Shown here: one piece after another, positions 50,961-64,000 of the stretch
How positions within the stretch are numbered: position 1 is the stretch's first letter
Layout: the number at the start of each line of letters is the position of its first letter
DNA from: Latrodectus hesperus
Lineage: Eukaryota; Arthropoda; Arachnida; Araneae; Theridiidae
Length of the DNA: 64,000 bases
NCBI GenBank assembly: GCA_037975125.1
Contig: CM075857.1
Location: forward strand, 76,372,999-76,436,998
Direction: 5' to 3'
The notes under the pieces: model-generated
Seen by the model: the letters and a program-made list of their open reading frames with translations, nothing else
Databases searched by the model: none
What the model was told of the DNA's origin: nothing
Translations under genes and position numbers: made by a program

Positions 50961-53900
50961 GTTTGGCATTTTAAAAGAAGAAACAAATTAAAACGAAGCA
51001 TTTTAATTCTTTTATACAAAAACAGCAAATATTTTTAAAATAAATTTTTGTTAAAATCAGAACCTAAATTATTTTAATATAATTGTATTAAAAAAATTGT
51101 GTTTTTATTTTAATTACTATTATATTTAATATAATTCAAATTGTGCAAACTAAAGAATAGTTAAAATAAGAAACTTCTTTATCTATACACACTTAAGTAT
51201 GTCTTACAACTTCCAAGCAATTCAATTTGTTATTTCATATTTAAATTTTTTTTGTATATGAGAATACGGTAAATATATCTGAATTTACTGAAAAATAAGG
51301 TAAAATTATTTCACCAAATTACTGTTCCAAAGAAATAAAGAAAATACCTGCATAAATTATTTCATACTTAAAATACAAATTAATGTATCGAAATGGAATT
51401 AATATACATTCAAGTAATCATATTTAAAAAAATTGTGTAAATGTGTAAAGCTCATTTCAATTACTTTTGCAACATTTAAAAGAAAGTAATTAAATTTAAT
51501 GGTAGAAAATGAGGTATCACAAATGTACATAGAAATGCACACTTTTTCCGAAAGTAGCTACGAATTTAGATACACAAATTCCAGAATCTCTAAATAGCTA
51601 TTTTTTGCTAGTTAAAATTGGATAATAAATTAAGATTTTTAGACAAAACTTTTGAATAAATGAGAAATACTTATGTAAAGGAAATTAAGTGAACAAAATA
51701 ATATTTTATTTAAAACTTTTATATTATTTTTGGAGTATAATTACGTAAAAGAAACAAGACCGTATTTTATGAAAAGGCTATTTTTGAAAAATAAAAGCAA
51801 ACGAGTATCAGTTATGTCATTTTAAAAGTTTTACGTAACATAGCTTTTTAGAGATAACATATGCTTTTGAAGATTTTACAGGGAATAGATTTTAAACAAC
51901 CTTTAGTAAATTCTTCATTGATTTCCTTTTTAAGTTATTCCCTTTTTCTAGCGAAGCAGTAACAGCAACGAAGAAATCAATTACCAAACAGTCAATGAAA
52001 TGTGACAGGCAATACAAAACAGAAGAGAGTTACTCCCCCTTTTTCTTTGAAATTACCGTCTTTTGAATTTCTTTAATATATTTCTTTCTAAGGATTCATG
52101 CTAACCATGCATAACAAAATAGCTTTTAAGGAAGATGAAAAAAAAATTCAATTATTATTTCATAATGTTATATGTCACGTGATATTAAATTATAACAAAA
52201 GAATCTATTTAATATTCATTTAATTTAAGCATATTAAATTTTTCAATAAACGAGAGATAAAATCTTTTGTTATTTTATTCGTAACTAATTAAAGTAAAAT
52301 ATTTTAATTTAATGACTCCGCAAGCTCATGAAAGAAGATCCAGTACGTCTTTTATTAAATTAATTAACTAGCTGTGATGATATTTATTATTTTCGTTTTA
52401 AATAAAAGAATAATCAAAGTTTGGTCAAAATATGGAATTCTTTCTTTTTTAATTTGAATAACTGGCACCATTTTATTGTATAAATTATATCTTAGCACTG
52501 AGAAAAAGAATTATATTTTTTTTGACAAAATATTTTTTAAAATTAATGGAAATCAAATCTTTTAAGCATTTAAATTTCGAAAGACTTCTTGATAACAATT
52601 TTGCTTATTTACAATGTTAGTTCATCACGAAATAACATTCGTAAATTTGCTTTAAATCAAACTAAACCTAATAATAAAAATTTCATGTAACAATGTTAGG
52701 TATAGAATTATTAAATTACATACTTATAATATAAACTATGAGGAAGATAATTGAACATTAAATATAAAATTTCAAATGGCAAAATGAATCAAATTCTTAA
52801 TTTTATGAATAAAAGTACAGTAATAAAAATTGAAATTTTATCTAATACATAAAAAAATGCTTAACTATTAATATATTTTACTGTACACAAATAATTATCA
52901 ATTGAAAACATAAAATTCTCACACATTTTTTGGGTTTTTTTATTCTAGGACTACTCGAAAAGAAATTAAAAATAAATTTTTACTCGTATATGAGAAAAAA
53001 CTATCTGGATTCAAAATGTTTTCAAATTATTTCTTTTTTGAATGTTACACTAATTAGCCTTATGGATTTATCATTTAAATCATTTTCTGGACTAATTTTC
53101 AAAATAGTCTGCAACTTTTTAACGTAATTATTGTACTTCAAACCAATATAGTATCTTGTAATCTCACGAAACAAATAAAATAAAATATCATGACTGTAGA
53201 GTCTGCATATAAAAATTGTTTTACAAATTTCCTTTTTTAAAGACAATGAGAAGGCACCTAGAAGTCAATAGTTCCTTAAATCCTAATGTTTACGCAAATT
53301 TACTTATATTTAAATTCTATTAATCTGTTTAGTTAATTTGTAAGAAACACCAATTAATTTTTTAGATAAAATTCATATATGTTACTGTTAAAAACTGTCT
53401 TTTCCAGAATTTTCAAAATTGAGTTGCAGTCTGACATCCAATATCAACTATTGTATCAAGCATCAGTTCTCATCAATCCCTAATGTAGCGTGTTTTAATT
53501 TTACGTGATATATTGTGGTGGATATATTTTAATAATTGATATTATATTATTATGCACTATAAAAGAATATTTAATAAACAATAATTTACATCTTTAATTG
53601 CAAAGGTTAGTAATATAATTATAAACAATTGATGATAATTTATAAATTAAGTCCGAAATACTGAAGAAAAAAGGCGAAAAACACTTAATTTCACTTCTTT
53701 TCATTACAAATATAAAACTGAAATGTTTCATTAGCTTGCCTAGGAGGAAAACTTTAAATATTAAATATAATTTCATTTATTTTGTATATTCTTTCTTTGT
53801 AATGTATTTATTTGACTTACATGATTTAAAAATGTAAAATCTCCAAGCTATTTTATTATAACAGAACATAAATTGCCAGTAATCCTAAAAACATATGAAT

Positions 53901-56900
53901 AAAATTTTGTTTGTAATGGAAAAAGCTTAAAGTATAAATGACTTCCTAATATTGATTATAATTAAATATTTCGTTTACAAATTAAATAATTTTTACAATT
54001 TTCCTTTTATAAAACTCGTTACTTTGAATTAATTATTTGTGATTCTAAATATATTTTCTAAGAATTTCTCATTACGACTTTTTAAATGTTTTTGATTTTA
54101 AAATTATTATTTACATGCAAAATAATTACTAGTTGATAAGTTACAATCTTACTGAGGAAAATAAACAAACTATTTGAGTAAGTGACTATTCTTTAATTCA
54201 GGAATTTTTTAGTGGCATGCGATATGTTTACTTACTTACGAATCAGTTATTGCTTTTTAAATGAAAATGGATATTTTATATACTTATAATTTCCTCTTAT
54301 TCATAGATATATTTTTTAAATCCTATTTATTATCCATAACTTTTTTTACAAGTGGCCCAGAGCAAACATTTTTATTGAACTTCTTATGCATTTTAAATTG
54401 TTTTTATTTGTTATTATTGTAGATAATTTTAGCAAAAATAAAGAGTGATTAAACAAGCGAAAAAATAAAGACTCATTCATTATTATTAATAATATTTTTT
54501 TAACAATTATCAAAGATAAATGTACTTAATAATTCGATTGCTTATATGGATTTATTGTAATATAGAAAACTTATTCTGAGAACCATCAATAGCAGTAAAG
54601 AAAACTGCAAGGACTACAGCCATCAATAGTGTCTACTATGGAATTACAGGTATAAAGGAAATTATTAATGGCAATAGTAGATTCTATAGATACACATTCC
54701 GGAATACCAAGTATCCCAAGCGTCTAATCCCGTTTATACCTTAATGTCAGGAGGAATGGGTACTTCGATCCAGACAGTTTTGGACCCAAGACCAAACATT
54801 AGATTAACGCAGCTGCATGGATATTTCAAAGAAATATGAGTTACTAGTCCCAAACAGTGTTAGTTCAGTATATCAAATAAATATTATTTTTTCCAGTGAA
54901 TATAACAGTTCATTTGGATAAGCATTGAAGGAATGAGCTTAATTGAAACTGGTTTTAAAGATAGCATAATCGTGAAGTCCTTGAAGATTTGTAGCATGCA
55001 ATCAAAGTAAAAGATATTTTTATTATCAATATTATAAGCTACTCATTTTTCAAAGTGTATAAAATATTCGTTCTTTGCTCAGAATCATGAATGTATGTAT
55101 TTTTACATAAAATTTATATATGTAAAGAGAATGCCAATCTTAAGAGAAAACGTAGAATAAATGAAAGAGAAAATACTTTTATAATCTAAATTTTTTATTA
55201 TAAATGAAAATTTTTTGGCCAAAAAGGACTACACTTTTTATTTATGGCTTGAAGAGAGTTTATTCTGCAACAAATTATCAAAATGGTAACTAAAGCATTT
55301 TATAAACTCAATTTCTGATTCTAGCTCATTATTATAAAATATAAAAGTTATTCTAGTATTATTATGTTTAAAAATATTTAAATAATTTAAAATAAAAAAA
55401 AATCTTTGACTGTTATGAATTTTTTCAGGAATGAAAGCTTTAATAATTTCATGGAGTTAATGGATAATATTTTGTTTTTGTTGTCGTTAGTTCATAAAAA
55501 TTTGATGCTTAATATCATATTTCCTGTATATTGCGCATTTTAATACAAACCACTATTTTAAACAAATTTCCCGTCGATGCTAGAACAAATATAAATAATG
55601 AAATTTATAAATGTGTTATTTGGAATACAATGAAATTATTTTCAAAAGAAGAATCAGATATTTTAAACAAGAAATAATATGTGTTTTTAAATTAGCCGAA
55701 ACCTTTAGAGTAATGACAACATTTCGAAACCATTAGAGTAATGACAAGTTTGTCAGAGATAAAAGAATCATTTTATGTATAGATTATTCTTTCTTGAGGT
55801 CAAACTTAATATTATGAGCTTTGTTTAGCGATAATAAAGCAGCACTTACTATTGAATACTACGATAATTTAATTTATTCACATATTTCTTATATAAATGT
55901 ATATACAACACTGAAATTGCTGTTTTAAAAATCATGTAGATTTGAAAAATTAAATTAAAATATAATTTAATGGCTACTTCGTTTATTCTTCAAATTTGTC
56001 TTAAACATTGACCCTAACTTGTAATAGTATATAAATTTTTGACACAGACAGGAAGTAAAATGCTATGTCCCACTCACATTTGCTAAAAAAGTATGATTTA
56101 ATCAAAAGTATTTATAGTGAAATTTAGCTTACGTATTATAAGAAATACCTTAATGAAATATTTTTAATAAAATTATTTATGTATTTAAATAAGAAAAAGC
56201 AAATTCATTTCTAGTATTTAAAGTGCTTAGTTTAAATTTATTATAAGAATATAAAGTATCAGGTTTTCTTTTTATTTATGTTAAGATTATTTTTTGGTTC
56301 ATGCTATTTTGTTTGATAAGATGGATAATATGATTTGATAAGATTTGCTTATACTATTTTGTTGTGAAGCTTAAATATAGTTATATAGATCTAATTTTGC
56401 TTTTATTTATAAGAAGGAAAAAACATAAAAGTTAATATAGCTATTAATAAAATTTTTATTCTTGAATTTTAAATTAATGATTTATATGCAGAAATTTTAA
56501 AATAAAATTGAATATGTTGTTTATGCTACAGTTTAAATAAATTGTAGAATAACTTTCAAATTTTAAGTTAAAATAGCTCATTGCCAGTATTAATCATTAT
56601 ACAAATAAATTGTTTCAAAAATTTTAAAGAAAATGCTAAATTTACTATATTTTTATAGTTACTTAGCATTTTAATTACCTTTAAAACTACTATAAAAGTA
56701 CGAAAATATTTTTGTGTTTTATCCCATTGTTTCAAATATTTGTTTTTGTCTAGAAAATAAAAACAAGACAAAATATAAATTCTTAAATAATCTCTTTCAT
56801 TAACTTGATATGAAAAATCATATATTTTAAATAAGTAAGGACATCGAATATTGTAAGTTTAAGAGTTTTTAGAGAATGATTAATGTGTTACATGCTATAA

Positions 56901-57339
56901 TGAATATGATTTGACATTTAATTTTTATTTAAATTTTATTGTTAATTCTTTATTATTTACATTTGCCTAAGCAGAATTTTTTTCATTTGTAATATGTAAT
57001 ATTAATAAATTTTTATGTGGGTCTATTCAGAAATATTATTTTATTATAAAAATACAATTGTATAAAAATATATAAACATATGTAAGCCTCACACGATGTA
57101 AAATATTTTTTATAAAATAAAAAATATATTGTATTTACAAACTGGGTTAAGAAGATTCTATAAATGAAGAACATTTTGCTTTACATGAATAGAATTTTTA
57201 ACTGAAGCAAAATATTTTTCTTAATTTAAGAGTTATATTTCATATATGAATATTCATATAAAGAGTTTTTAAGACTGTCTTTATTTGAATCATTCATTAA
57301 ATAAATGAATATTAAACGGTAAATGAATATTTTTTGCAA
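50961..57339. other. AT-rich intron, one possible old transposon fragment
   Basis: Mostly AT-rich and featureless. The stretch at 54570-54870 is less AT-rich and looks like a decayed mobile-element piece, but no family could be named. A 28-bp direct duplication (55698-55725 and 55726-55753, motif TTAGAGTAATGACAA) is present. A small GC-richer patch lies at 51940-52080. Confidence 0.45.
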
Positions 57340-57640
57340 TACAGTTGTTGTTGCTGTGTTGTTACTCATGACAGTTGGACAAGCCAAGCTTGTTAGCCGA
57401 TGTGAATTAAATTAAGTCAGTAGGGCGCGTCTTTCGTTTAATCAGAGTACCACAAACGTGAAAGTACGACATTACTCTAAGACTCCTCCGGTAGATGGCA
57501 CCACCAAAGAATTCAGTCCCTCAATTTTGATTTTCATTTGGAGGGGGAGGATATTCTCTACAAACCAGTACACCCATGGTAACTGCTCAATGACCAGCCA
57601 CAGGACATTCGATTCCACAGATTCAACGAGCAGATATAAA
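57340..57640 (-). mobile_element. second copy of the minus-strand SINE family, truncated
   Basis: The sequence shares the body of the repeat at 20078-20449: GACTCCTCCGGTAGATGGCA, CCCTCAATTTTGAT, CACCCATGGTAACTG and GATTCCACAGATT occur in the same order and spacing. It stops at about 57637, before the tRNA-like head, so it is 5'-truncated in the sense of the SINE. No target duplication was identified. Confidence 0.75.
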
Positions 57641-60079
57641 ATATAACCGAACTTAATAGTATAATTATTTCCAGTTTTATACTTTGTAATACAATTATTG
57701 TTAATCTGCAATCACTCTAAAATGATTTTAACTTTACTCTTTATACAATATATTTTTGATAATATTTTTTTTCAAAATAGAATTTTGTGGATAATTTTTT
57801 TACTGTATTAAAATCACATCATTGAGATTTTAGCTTCATAATTAAATGTTTAATTTAGATATAAATTAAAATTAAGTGTTATTTTATTTGTAAATTTAAA
57901 TAGTATTTCATATTAATTATATTATGAAAAATCTGCTTCTTGACTGTAAAAACATACACTGCGGTTCCTTTTTCTTTTTTTTAAATTGAAATCCTTTTTT
58001 GTAAAATACACGATTTCTTACTAACAAAAGGTATTTTTTCTTGTTAAGGATAAAGAAATTCTAAACAAAATACATTTGTTAAAACTAAGGCATTTTTTTT
58101 TATCAAAATTAAAATTCTATAGTGCAAAAAAAATTTCTGTAAAAGATAAATTTTTTTGTGTAAAATATGCTGCTTTTTAATTATTTTATTTGCAGTTATT
58201 TATAGGATTAAAAAATTGCAGATATTTTTTGCAGTGCACTTCAAAAATGTTTTATTTTTTGCATAGGTTTCAATAAGAAGTTCATTATAAGAAATTTATG
58301 TAACTTCATTACATAGACCGTTATTTGGAAACTTTTCTTATATAATATTACCAGATGCATTTATCATGATATTCAATCTCCTGATTAAGTAATTTAAATC
58401 ATCAAATTACAATTACTTGTGATTAAAGCATCATATGCATAAAATTATTTTTAACATTTCATATGCTTTTAAAAAGGGATTCAATAATCAAATGCAAAAT
58501 TCCTATAATTTTTTACTCTTTCATGGTGAGATTTCATTTCTTGAAGAATGAATCTCATACAATATTCAAATTTTATTCTAAATAGATTTTTTTATTAACT
58601 AAACTTTAAATAGTGCTTGAGATTTTTTTACACACATCAATTCCTTAAAATGTGACCAGTGTGTGACAGAAATCTTTGTGTCTACTCTATTTCTTAACTA
58701 TTAAAACTATTTTGTGAATACTGACTTTTTAAATAGTTTCAACTGTGGTGAACTGCATAAATTGATAACATTTAAAAACTAATTCATAATGCTTCGAAAG
58801 TCATTTTGTAAAAGACAAAAAATTTCGATTATTAAACCAAAAAATGATTCACCGCACAATTTATAAAAGTGATAAATATTAATAAGGATGTAATAGTAAA
58901 TTTTGACATTTTTATTTGAGAACTAAAAATGCCAAGATTGTTCCTTTTGATCAATAAATAATTTATTATCATATTTAATAGCTTTTCATATCTACGAGAT
59001 CAAAGAAATTGTTTTTACACATAGTTTACTTAAAAAATTTCTTTATAAATGGACATGTTTAAATTACTTGCAAAGATTTATCATAAATATAATGTAAGAT
59101 TTATTCAAATCTCAACTTATATTAAGTCTTCAAGTTTGCATAAAAATAATCAAATGAAATTTAAAATGTGAATTTTTGAAATAGATAAAATGTTTAATAA
59201 TTTATTTTAATACTTGTTATCATTAGCCTAATAAGTTTTAATCTTTTCTGAAAACTAAATTTAATTTTTATAAGAATTAAATACTTGAGTTTTATTGTCA
59301 TTAATTATGTATCATCCGAAATAAATTAAAAATAAAAAAGGAAATTTAGCAATTTAACTTTGATCGTTATTAAAAAAATTATTCTTCAAAAATGTGGTAA
59401 AACAAATGAAAATAATTTGAGATAATTTTAGGGGTCTTAAGTTTCAAACTATATTCACGTCATAATTGTTGTAAATTTAACACACACAGTTGTAAATTTA
59501 AACTAAAGAAACTTTGAGCTGACTTGAATTTATTATAATTCAAATATAAACATAATAAAATTTATAAATTAATTCAAATTCAGGAAAGAAATCCTTAATT
59601 GAATATTTCATCAATAGTATGAATTCATCTAGCTTTACTTAAAACTATAAATAAGTAATTTCACAAAATAGAAGCAAAACAGAATTTTCAAGAAACAGAT
59701 AAAAAGAAGTGTTTTTTATGACATTTGAATAGTTCCAATTTCTGTAAATGGAATATAGCACTGTTTCTATAATGTGGTCTTAAAATCAAGAAAACCTGTA
59801 TCAACGAGAAATATTCGAAATTCAGATATGTTATGGAATATTGAATTTTTTATTCAAATTCAAAAGCCGGATATCCGGATACCGGAAAAGAATGAAACTT
59901 TTCCCATAAGAAATAAACTTGAATTCTTTTCAGTTCTAATCAATAAATGTCCATGAAAATAATATGTTTGAGAAATATATGTCTAGAAACATCTGTACTT
60001 CAGTTTTTAAATTCGTGAATTGCTAATTGGCATTAAATGACTTCCTACGTCGCTTAATTTATTGCACACAAATATAAAT
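57641..60079. other. AT-rich intron
   Basis: Nothing supported. Confidence 0.5.
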
Positions 60080-60860
60080 AAATATAATAACTTCCTATTT
60101 CGGTGAATGTCTAAATTTTCTATGACATAAATTTAACTCAGCATTATTCTAATCAAGTGTCAGTGCGAAAGTTTATGGAAAAAAAATCGAAACAAATATT
60201 TGAACATCGATATACGTTAAGCGAATGGGCGTAACTAAATCATCCGACTAGTCACCGACAATCTAATAAACGAAGAAATATACGTGCATAAAAAATTCAA
60301 CTTGAGTGAGCAAATATTTGCGAAAAAATATTGCAAATTGTTGCAAAGCGCTATCCTCCTATCCGCACGTAACGAAGAATAGTTAAAAACTGCCGAAGCA
60401 AAATGAGATTATTTATGGCTCTCAACAGCAACATTAACTTTAATATGGCCTTCGGTAATGTTCGAACCGATTCGTTAAACACGTCACGGAATATCCGAAA
60501 GAAAAGTAGAAAAAAAATCTTCGGGACAAAATCGATAACTTAAATAAATTTATTGCCTCATTACGACTTAAAACCTTTGCACTGTAAAAGTGGATCTCGT
60601 TATAATGTAGTTTGGAGTACGTGAAATACTTTTTTCTCCCTCCCTCTTTCCAGAGGTAGGAGAGAGTATAAAAATTGTACCATCAGAGAGAGAGAGAGTT
60701 TTTCGAGAGCGAATACTAATATCGAGCGTTACGAAATCCCCACCTTAGTTGTTCCACGTGTTGGTTCCATTAGAGCCATTAAGTCAAATAACTAGAACGT
60801 GCAGGGATTGCCTTACAGGCATTGATCCATAGGGAAAAATGAGAAAAAATAGGGAAAAGC
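60080..60860. promoter_or_regulatory. CpG-containing island with TATA and GA motifs, candidate regulatory region
   Basis: About 750 bp with many CpGs in otherwise AT-rich DNA. At 60667 there is TATAAAAA, followed about 25-40 bp downstream by CATCAGAGAGAGAGAGAG (a GAGA-factor-type run), a layout that recalls an arthropod promoter facing right. GCCATTAAGTC and TAAT cores lie further on. No open frame of interest follows within the window, and the host gene runs the other way. Promoter, enhancer or a conserved non-coding element are all possible. Confidence 0.25.
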
Positions 60861-62499
60861 TAACTCTGATCACTAAGAAACTTAGGATTCATATAAAAAG
60901 GATAGAATGTTTCCTGAACATTTCTAGAGATGAAATGTTGAAATGGAATGTGTCCCAAAGTTAGTTTGGTAAATGGCCCAACAAAATAAGATAGTATAAT
61001 ATATATAAAAGAAGGATGTGGATCAATTATTTACAGGAAATATAAATTTATTTATTTAAATTAAAATATTAAAAAAATTGATAATAGATTATTTATAATA
61101 ATAAGATTAATAAACTAATTTAATCACTGATAGTAAATAACAAGCGCTAATTATAAGTATTTAGAAAATTATGTAGTTTCAGCTAATTGGCTAAAACTCT
61201 ATTTAGAATTTAGGATGTATAATTATATTAAAATGTATAACTTTATAAGAAAATATTGTAATTTAAGTCGCATATAAATCAAATATATTCATCTATAACT
61301 TTAAAGGAAAGATAAATTTACCATTAATTTTTATATAAAATCAATTGATATAGATAACTCAGAGAGGATTGTAAATAAAGACAATACAATTTCATATATT
61401 TTTTTAGTAGAAATTGAATTAGTTTAAAATATTTAAACTGAATATTGGGATGTATTTTTTTAATAATTTAAGTATTTTGGACATGTTTTTGACGGAAAAA
61501 TGTGAAACATTAAAAAAATATTTGACATTTTTCTATTATATAAATATACAAGTTAATTTTTGGGTTTTCTTTTTAAAACATTTGTGAACAATAGATAAAC
61601 TTTGAATTATTTCTAAGGCTTCAAAATATTAATAATTTGACTGAATGATCTGGTACATTGTTTTCAACACATTGAATATTATTTGAAATTCTTAAAAAAT
61701 CAAAAACATAGATATTTAAATTTGAACTGTGAATAAGAATTACAAATAGATGCTTTTTTAAAGATAAAAAAAATGCAATAAATGAAAGCCTTTACAAATA
61801 AATGTACATTATAGAAAATACTATTATCACTCCCCAGTATTGGTATTGAGGAATATTATATCAATTTACTACAATATCAAAGTCATTTTTATTTTCCATT
61901 TTAAATTTCGTTCGTAAGAACCAGAAATTCGTTTCCTAAAAACTAAAAAGTTTTTGTTTCATTACATACATATGCTTTGGTTTGTAATTTTAATATTAAC
62001 AATTAAGAACTCAACGATAGACAATGAAATTTTGTATGAGTGTATATTAGAATTTACTTGAAATTGTATTACGTTAAAAATAATCAAATTACAAAAATAC
62101 AAATTGTAATTGCTATTCCAATTTAAACATAAATTTCATAACATTCATAGCAAGAAACCTAACTTCGTACATTTATATCAATAGAAATGATAATATATAC
62201 ATTTTTCTTCAATTCACAGCAATTGTGTAAATTAATCTTTAACATTATGTAAATTAATAAAATAATCTTTCGTATCAAAATGCTAAATGGTAAACAAATA
62301 CTTAAAATGTAGCAAAGATAATAAAAAATGATTTCTACTGTATAGTCTCCAAAATCATCTAAAATGACAATTCATTATTTGAATCATAAAAGAAGTCAGT
62401 GTCTATATGTTGTCTACAAAATCAAAAGCAACGATGTTGAAGATAGGAAATTCATTTCGAAACTGAAGTAGACAGTAAGATCTCGCAATAAAACAATTT
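60861..62499. other. AT-rich intron
   Basis: Nothing supported. Confidence 0.5.
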
Positions 62500-62960
62500 T
62501 CAAAACAAATTCGCAACTCTCAATTTTGTAAATGTAAATAACGCCACGAATTTAACTATCAAGATATTCTTTGAATAAAATTTCCATAAAAGCAACTATA
62601 CTCAAGCCAGCGAGTGCGAAAACTTGATGAGGAAATTTAAATATTGAATGAGCGAAACCAGCTTATAGCGAACCTAGAAGTATCCTTTTTAGGTACCCGA
62701 AATATGGCTTCCTGTTTTGATATATTTTAATGAACCCAGAGCTGGTCGAGTGTCGTGCAAATAAGTGGCAATGGGAAAAATTAGTTTATGCTACAACTTG
62801 TGAAAATAACGTAATTTTTTAATGCTGCGTGGCAACCCCGATGCAAATTTAATAAGGAATAGTTAAAGAATATAGCCGATTCATGATTTTCTTTTCTCTC
62901 TTTAATCACGCGAAAGAAATGATTTAATTATAAAGAGCGAATAAATTTCATTTAAATAAA
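62500..62960. promoter_or_regulatory. CpG-containing patch, candidate conserved non-coding element
   Basis: About 450 bp less AT-rich than its neighbours, with no open frame. It contains GCGTGGCAACCCCGATGCAA at 62826-62845, whose TGGCAACCCC and GATGCA parts recur in the same order near the exon at 32297-32400. Regulatory role is inference from composition and motif sharing. Confidence 0.25.
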
Positions 62961-63440
62961 TGGAGAAGAATATTTTTATTTATGAATAAGATTCGAAAAA
63001 TATATATTCTCTATTTCAAGTATCAAAATTTGCTTCTTATTTTTTGTATTAAAAGACAGCATAAGAAATAGTTTTCATTTTCAATTAATTCTTGTGAATT
63101 CAATCTAATTATCACCCAGTGAAGAATGATGAGATATATTTAAAGAAGCACAGATTTATTTCATAAAGCAAATATTGAAATTAATTATTATTAAATTATT
63201 CCAATTTATGCAATTCATATCTTCAATATATATGTATTTTTATTAAGATGTATGGATTTTTTGTCGGAGAATTGATTTTTTATTACGATTACTACGCGGA
63301 TATTTTCTGAATTCATTTATGATTAAATGAATAAAAATAGTATTATATAGAGATTGAATTAGACTAAATAAATTTACAATACATATAATACTATATTCTT
63401 TGTTAAGTGTTAGTGTTAAGCTTTTAATATTTTTACTATA

Positions 63441-63840
63441 GCAAAAACTGTTGCTTTTATTTTCTCGCAATCAATTCATAAGAAAATTTGATTTATAAAT
63501 TAAGATTAATATATAAGTTATGTAATGTTTGATAATCAATAGTAAATAAAGTAATTAATTTTATATTTTAAAGCAAAAATTTTAGTAAATCAACATTTTA
63601 AGCAAGAAATTATGTATTCAAGTAATTGAATATCTCAAAAACTGTTACTTTTATTTTTTCGCAATTGGTTCATAAGAAAATTTGATTTATAAATTGGGAC
63701 AAATATTTAAGTTATGCAGTGTTTGATACTTAACAATAAATAAAATAATTAATGTTTAATATTATATTTTATTGCAAAAATTTCGGTAAAATAACATTTT
63801 AAGTAAGAAATTATATATTAAAGTAATTAAATATTTCTCA
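63441..63840. repeat. diverged tandem duplication, unit about 194 bp
   Basis: Two copies in line, the first from about 63441 and the second from about 63635. They share CAAAAACTGTT, TCATAAGAAAATTTGATTTA, AACATTTTAAG and AAGTAATT in order, but differ by roughly one base in six or seven. AT-rich and non-coding. Confidence 0.75.
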
Positions 63841-64000
63841 ATTAAATATTAAATAATTTCCAAATAATTAAAAATAGTGCAAAAATTTGAATGATTAAAT
63901 GTATTTTATTATATTTTCATATAAAGAAAGCCGGAAAACTTAAAACCTATTTCTAAAATTTATACATATGATTATGAAATTTAACAAGGTTTAAAATTAT

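Overview
The window is AT-rich animal DNA, almost certainly arthropod and probably a spider or other arachnid. Support for this: small exons with GT/AG splice sites inside introns of about 1 to 16 kb, long AT and CA microsatellites, tRNA-derived SINEs, many Tc1/mariner copies and a Ty3/Gypsy retrotransposon. The spider assignment rests on remembered resemblance of the Tc1 and SINE families to araneid repeats; it is an inference. There is nothing prokaryotic here (no operons, CRISPR or ribosome binding sites).

One host gene crosses the window on the minus strand. Five internal coding exons lie at 32297-32400, 22772-22859, 5821-6224, 4524-4595 and 3298-3435, listed in transcription order. Each is bounded by a consensus acceptor and donor, each is open in one frame, and the phases join without a clash (2/0, 0/1, 2/0, 0/0, 0/0). 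Together they encode about 268 residues of a Ser/Thr-rich, charged, probably disordered protein that I do not recognise. First and last exons lie outside the window, so most of these 64 kb are introns of this gene.

The introns are full of mobile DNA. From left to right: a decayed Tc1 transposase (7.15-7.77 kb); a tRNA-derived SINE with perfect 11-bp target duplications (9.99-10.28 kb); a full-length but broken Tc1 element (14.89-16.38 kb); a 212-bp tandem duplication (17.2-17.6 kb); a second SINE family on the minus strand (20.1-20.45 and 57.3-57.6 kb); another decayed Tc1 relative (27.6-28.8 kb); an 89-codon minus-strand coding-like fragment (29.28-29.55 kb); a mariner element with broken transposase (29.75-31.01 kb); a 33-bp minisatellite (33.24-33.60 kb); a nearly intact Ty3/Gypsy element with 260-bp LTRs (40.63-46.70 kb); a short internally deleted derivative of the 15-kb Tc1 family (48.49-49.15 kb); and a very homogeneous array of nine 143-bp repeats (49.68-50.96 kb). 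Several CpG-containing patches with lower AT content stand out as candidate regulatory elements.

I found no clearly new biological system. The observations most worth following are the split host gene, CTCF-type core motifs carried by both LTRs and by the short Tc1 derivative, the 143-bp array, the hidden coding-like fragment at 29.3-29.55 kb, and a perfect 18-bp inverted repeat built around octamer sequences at 9.63 kb.
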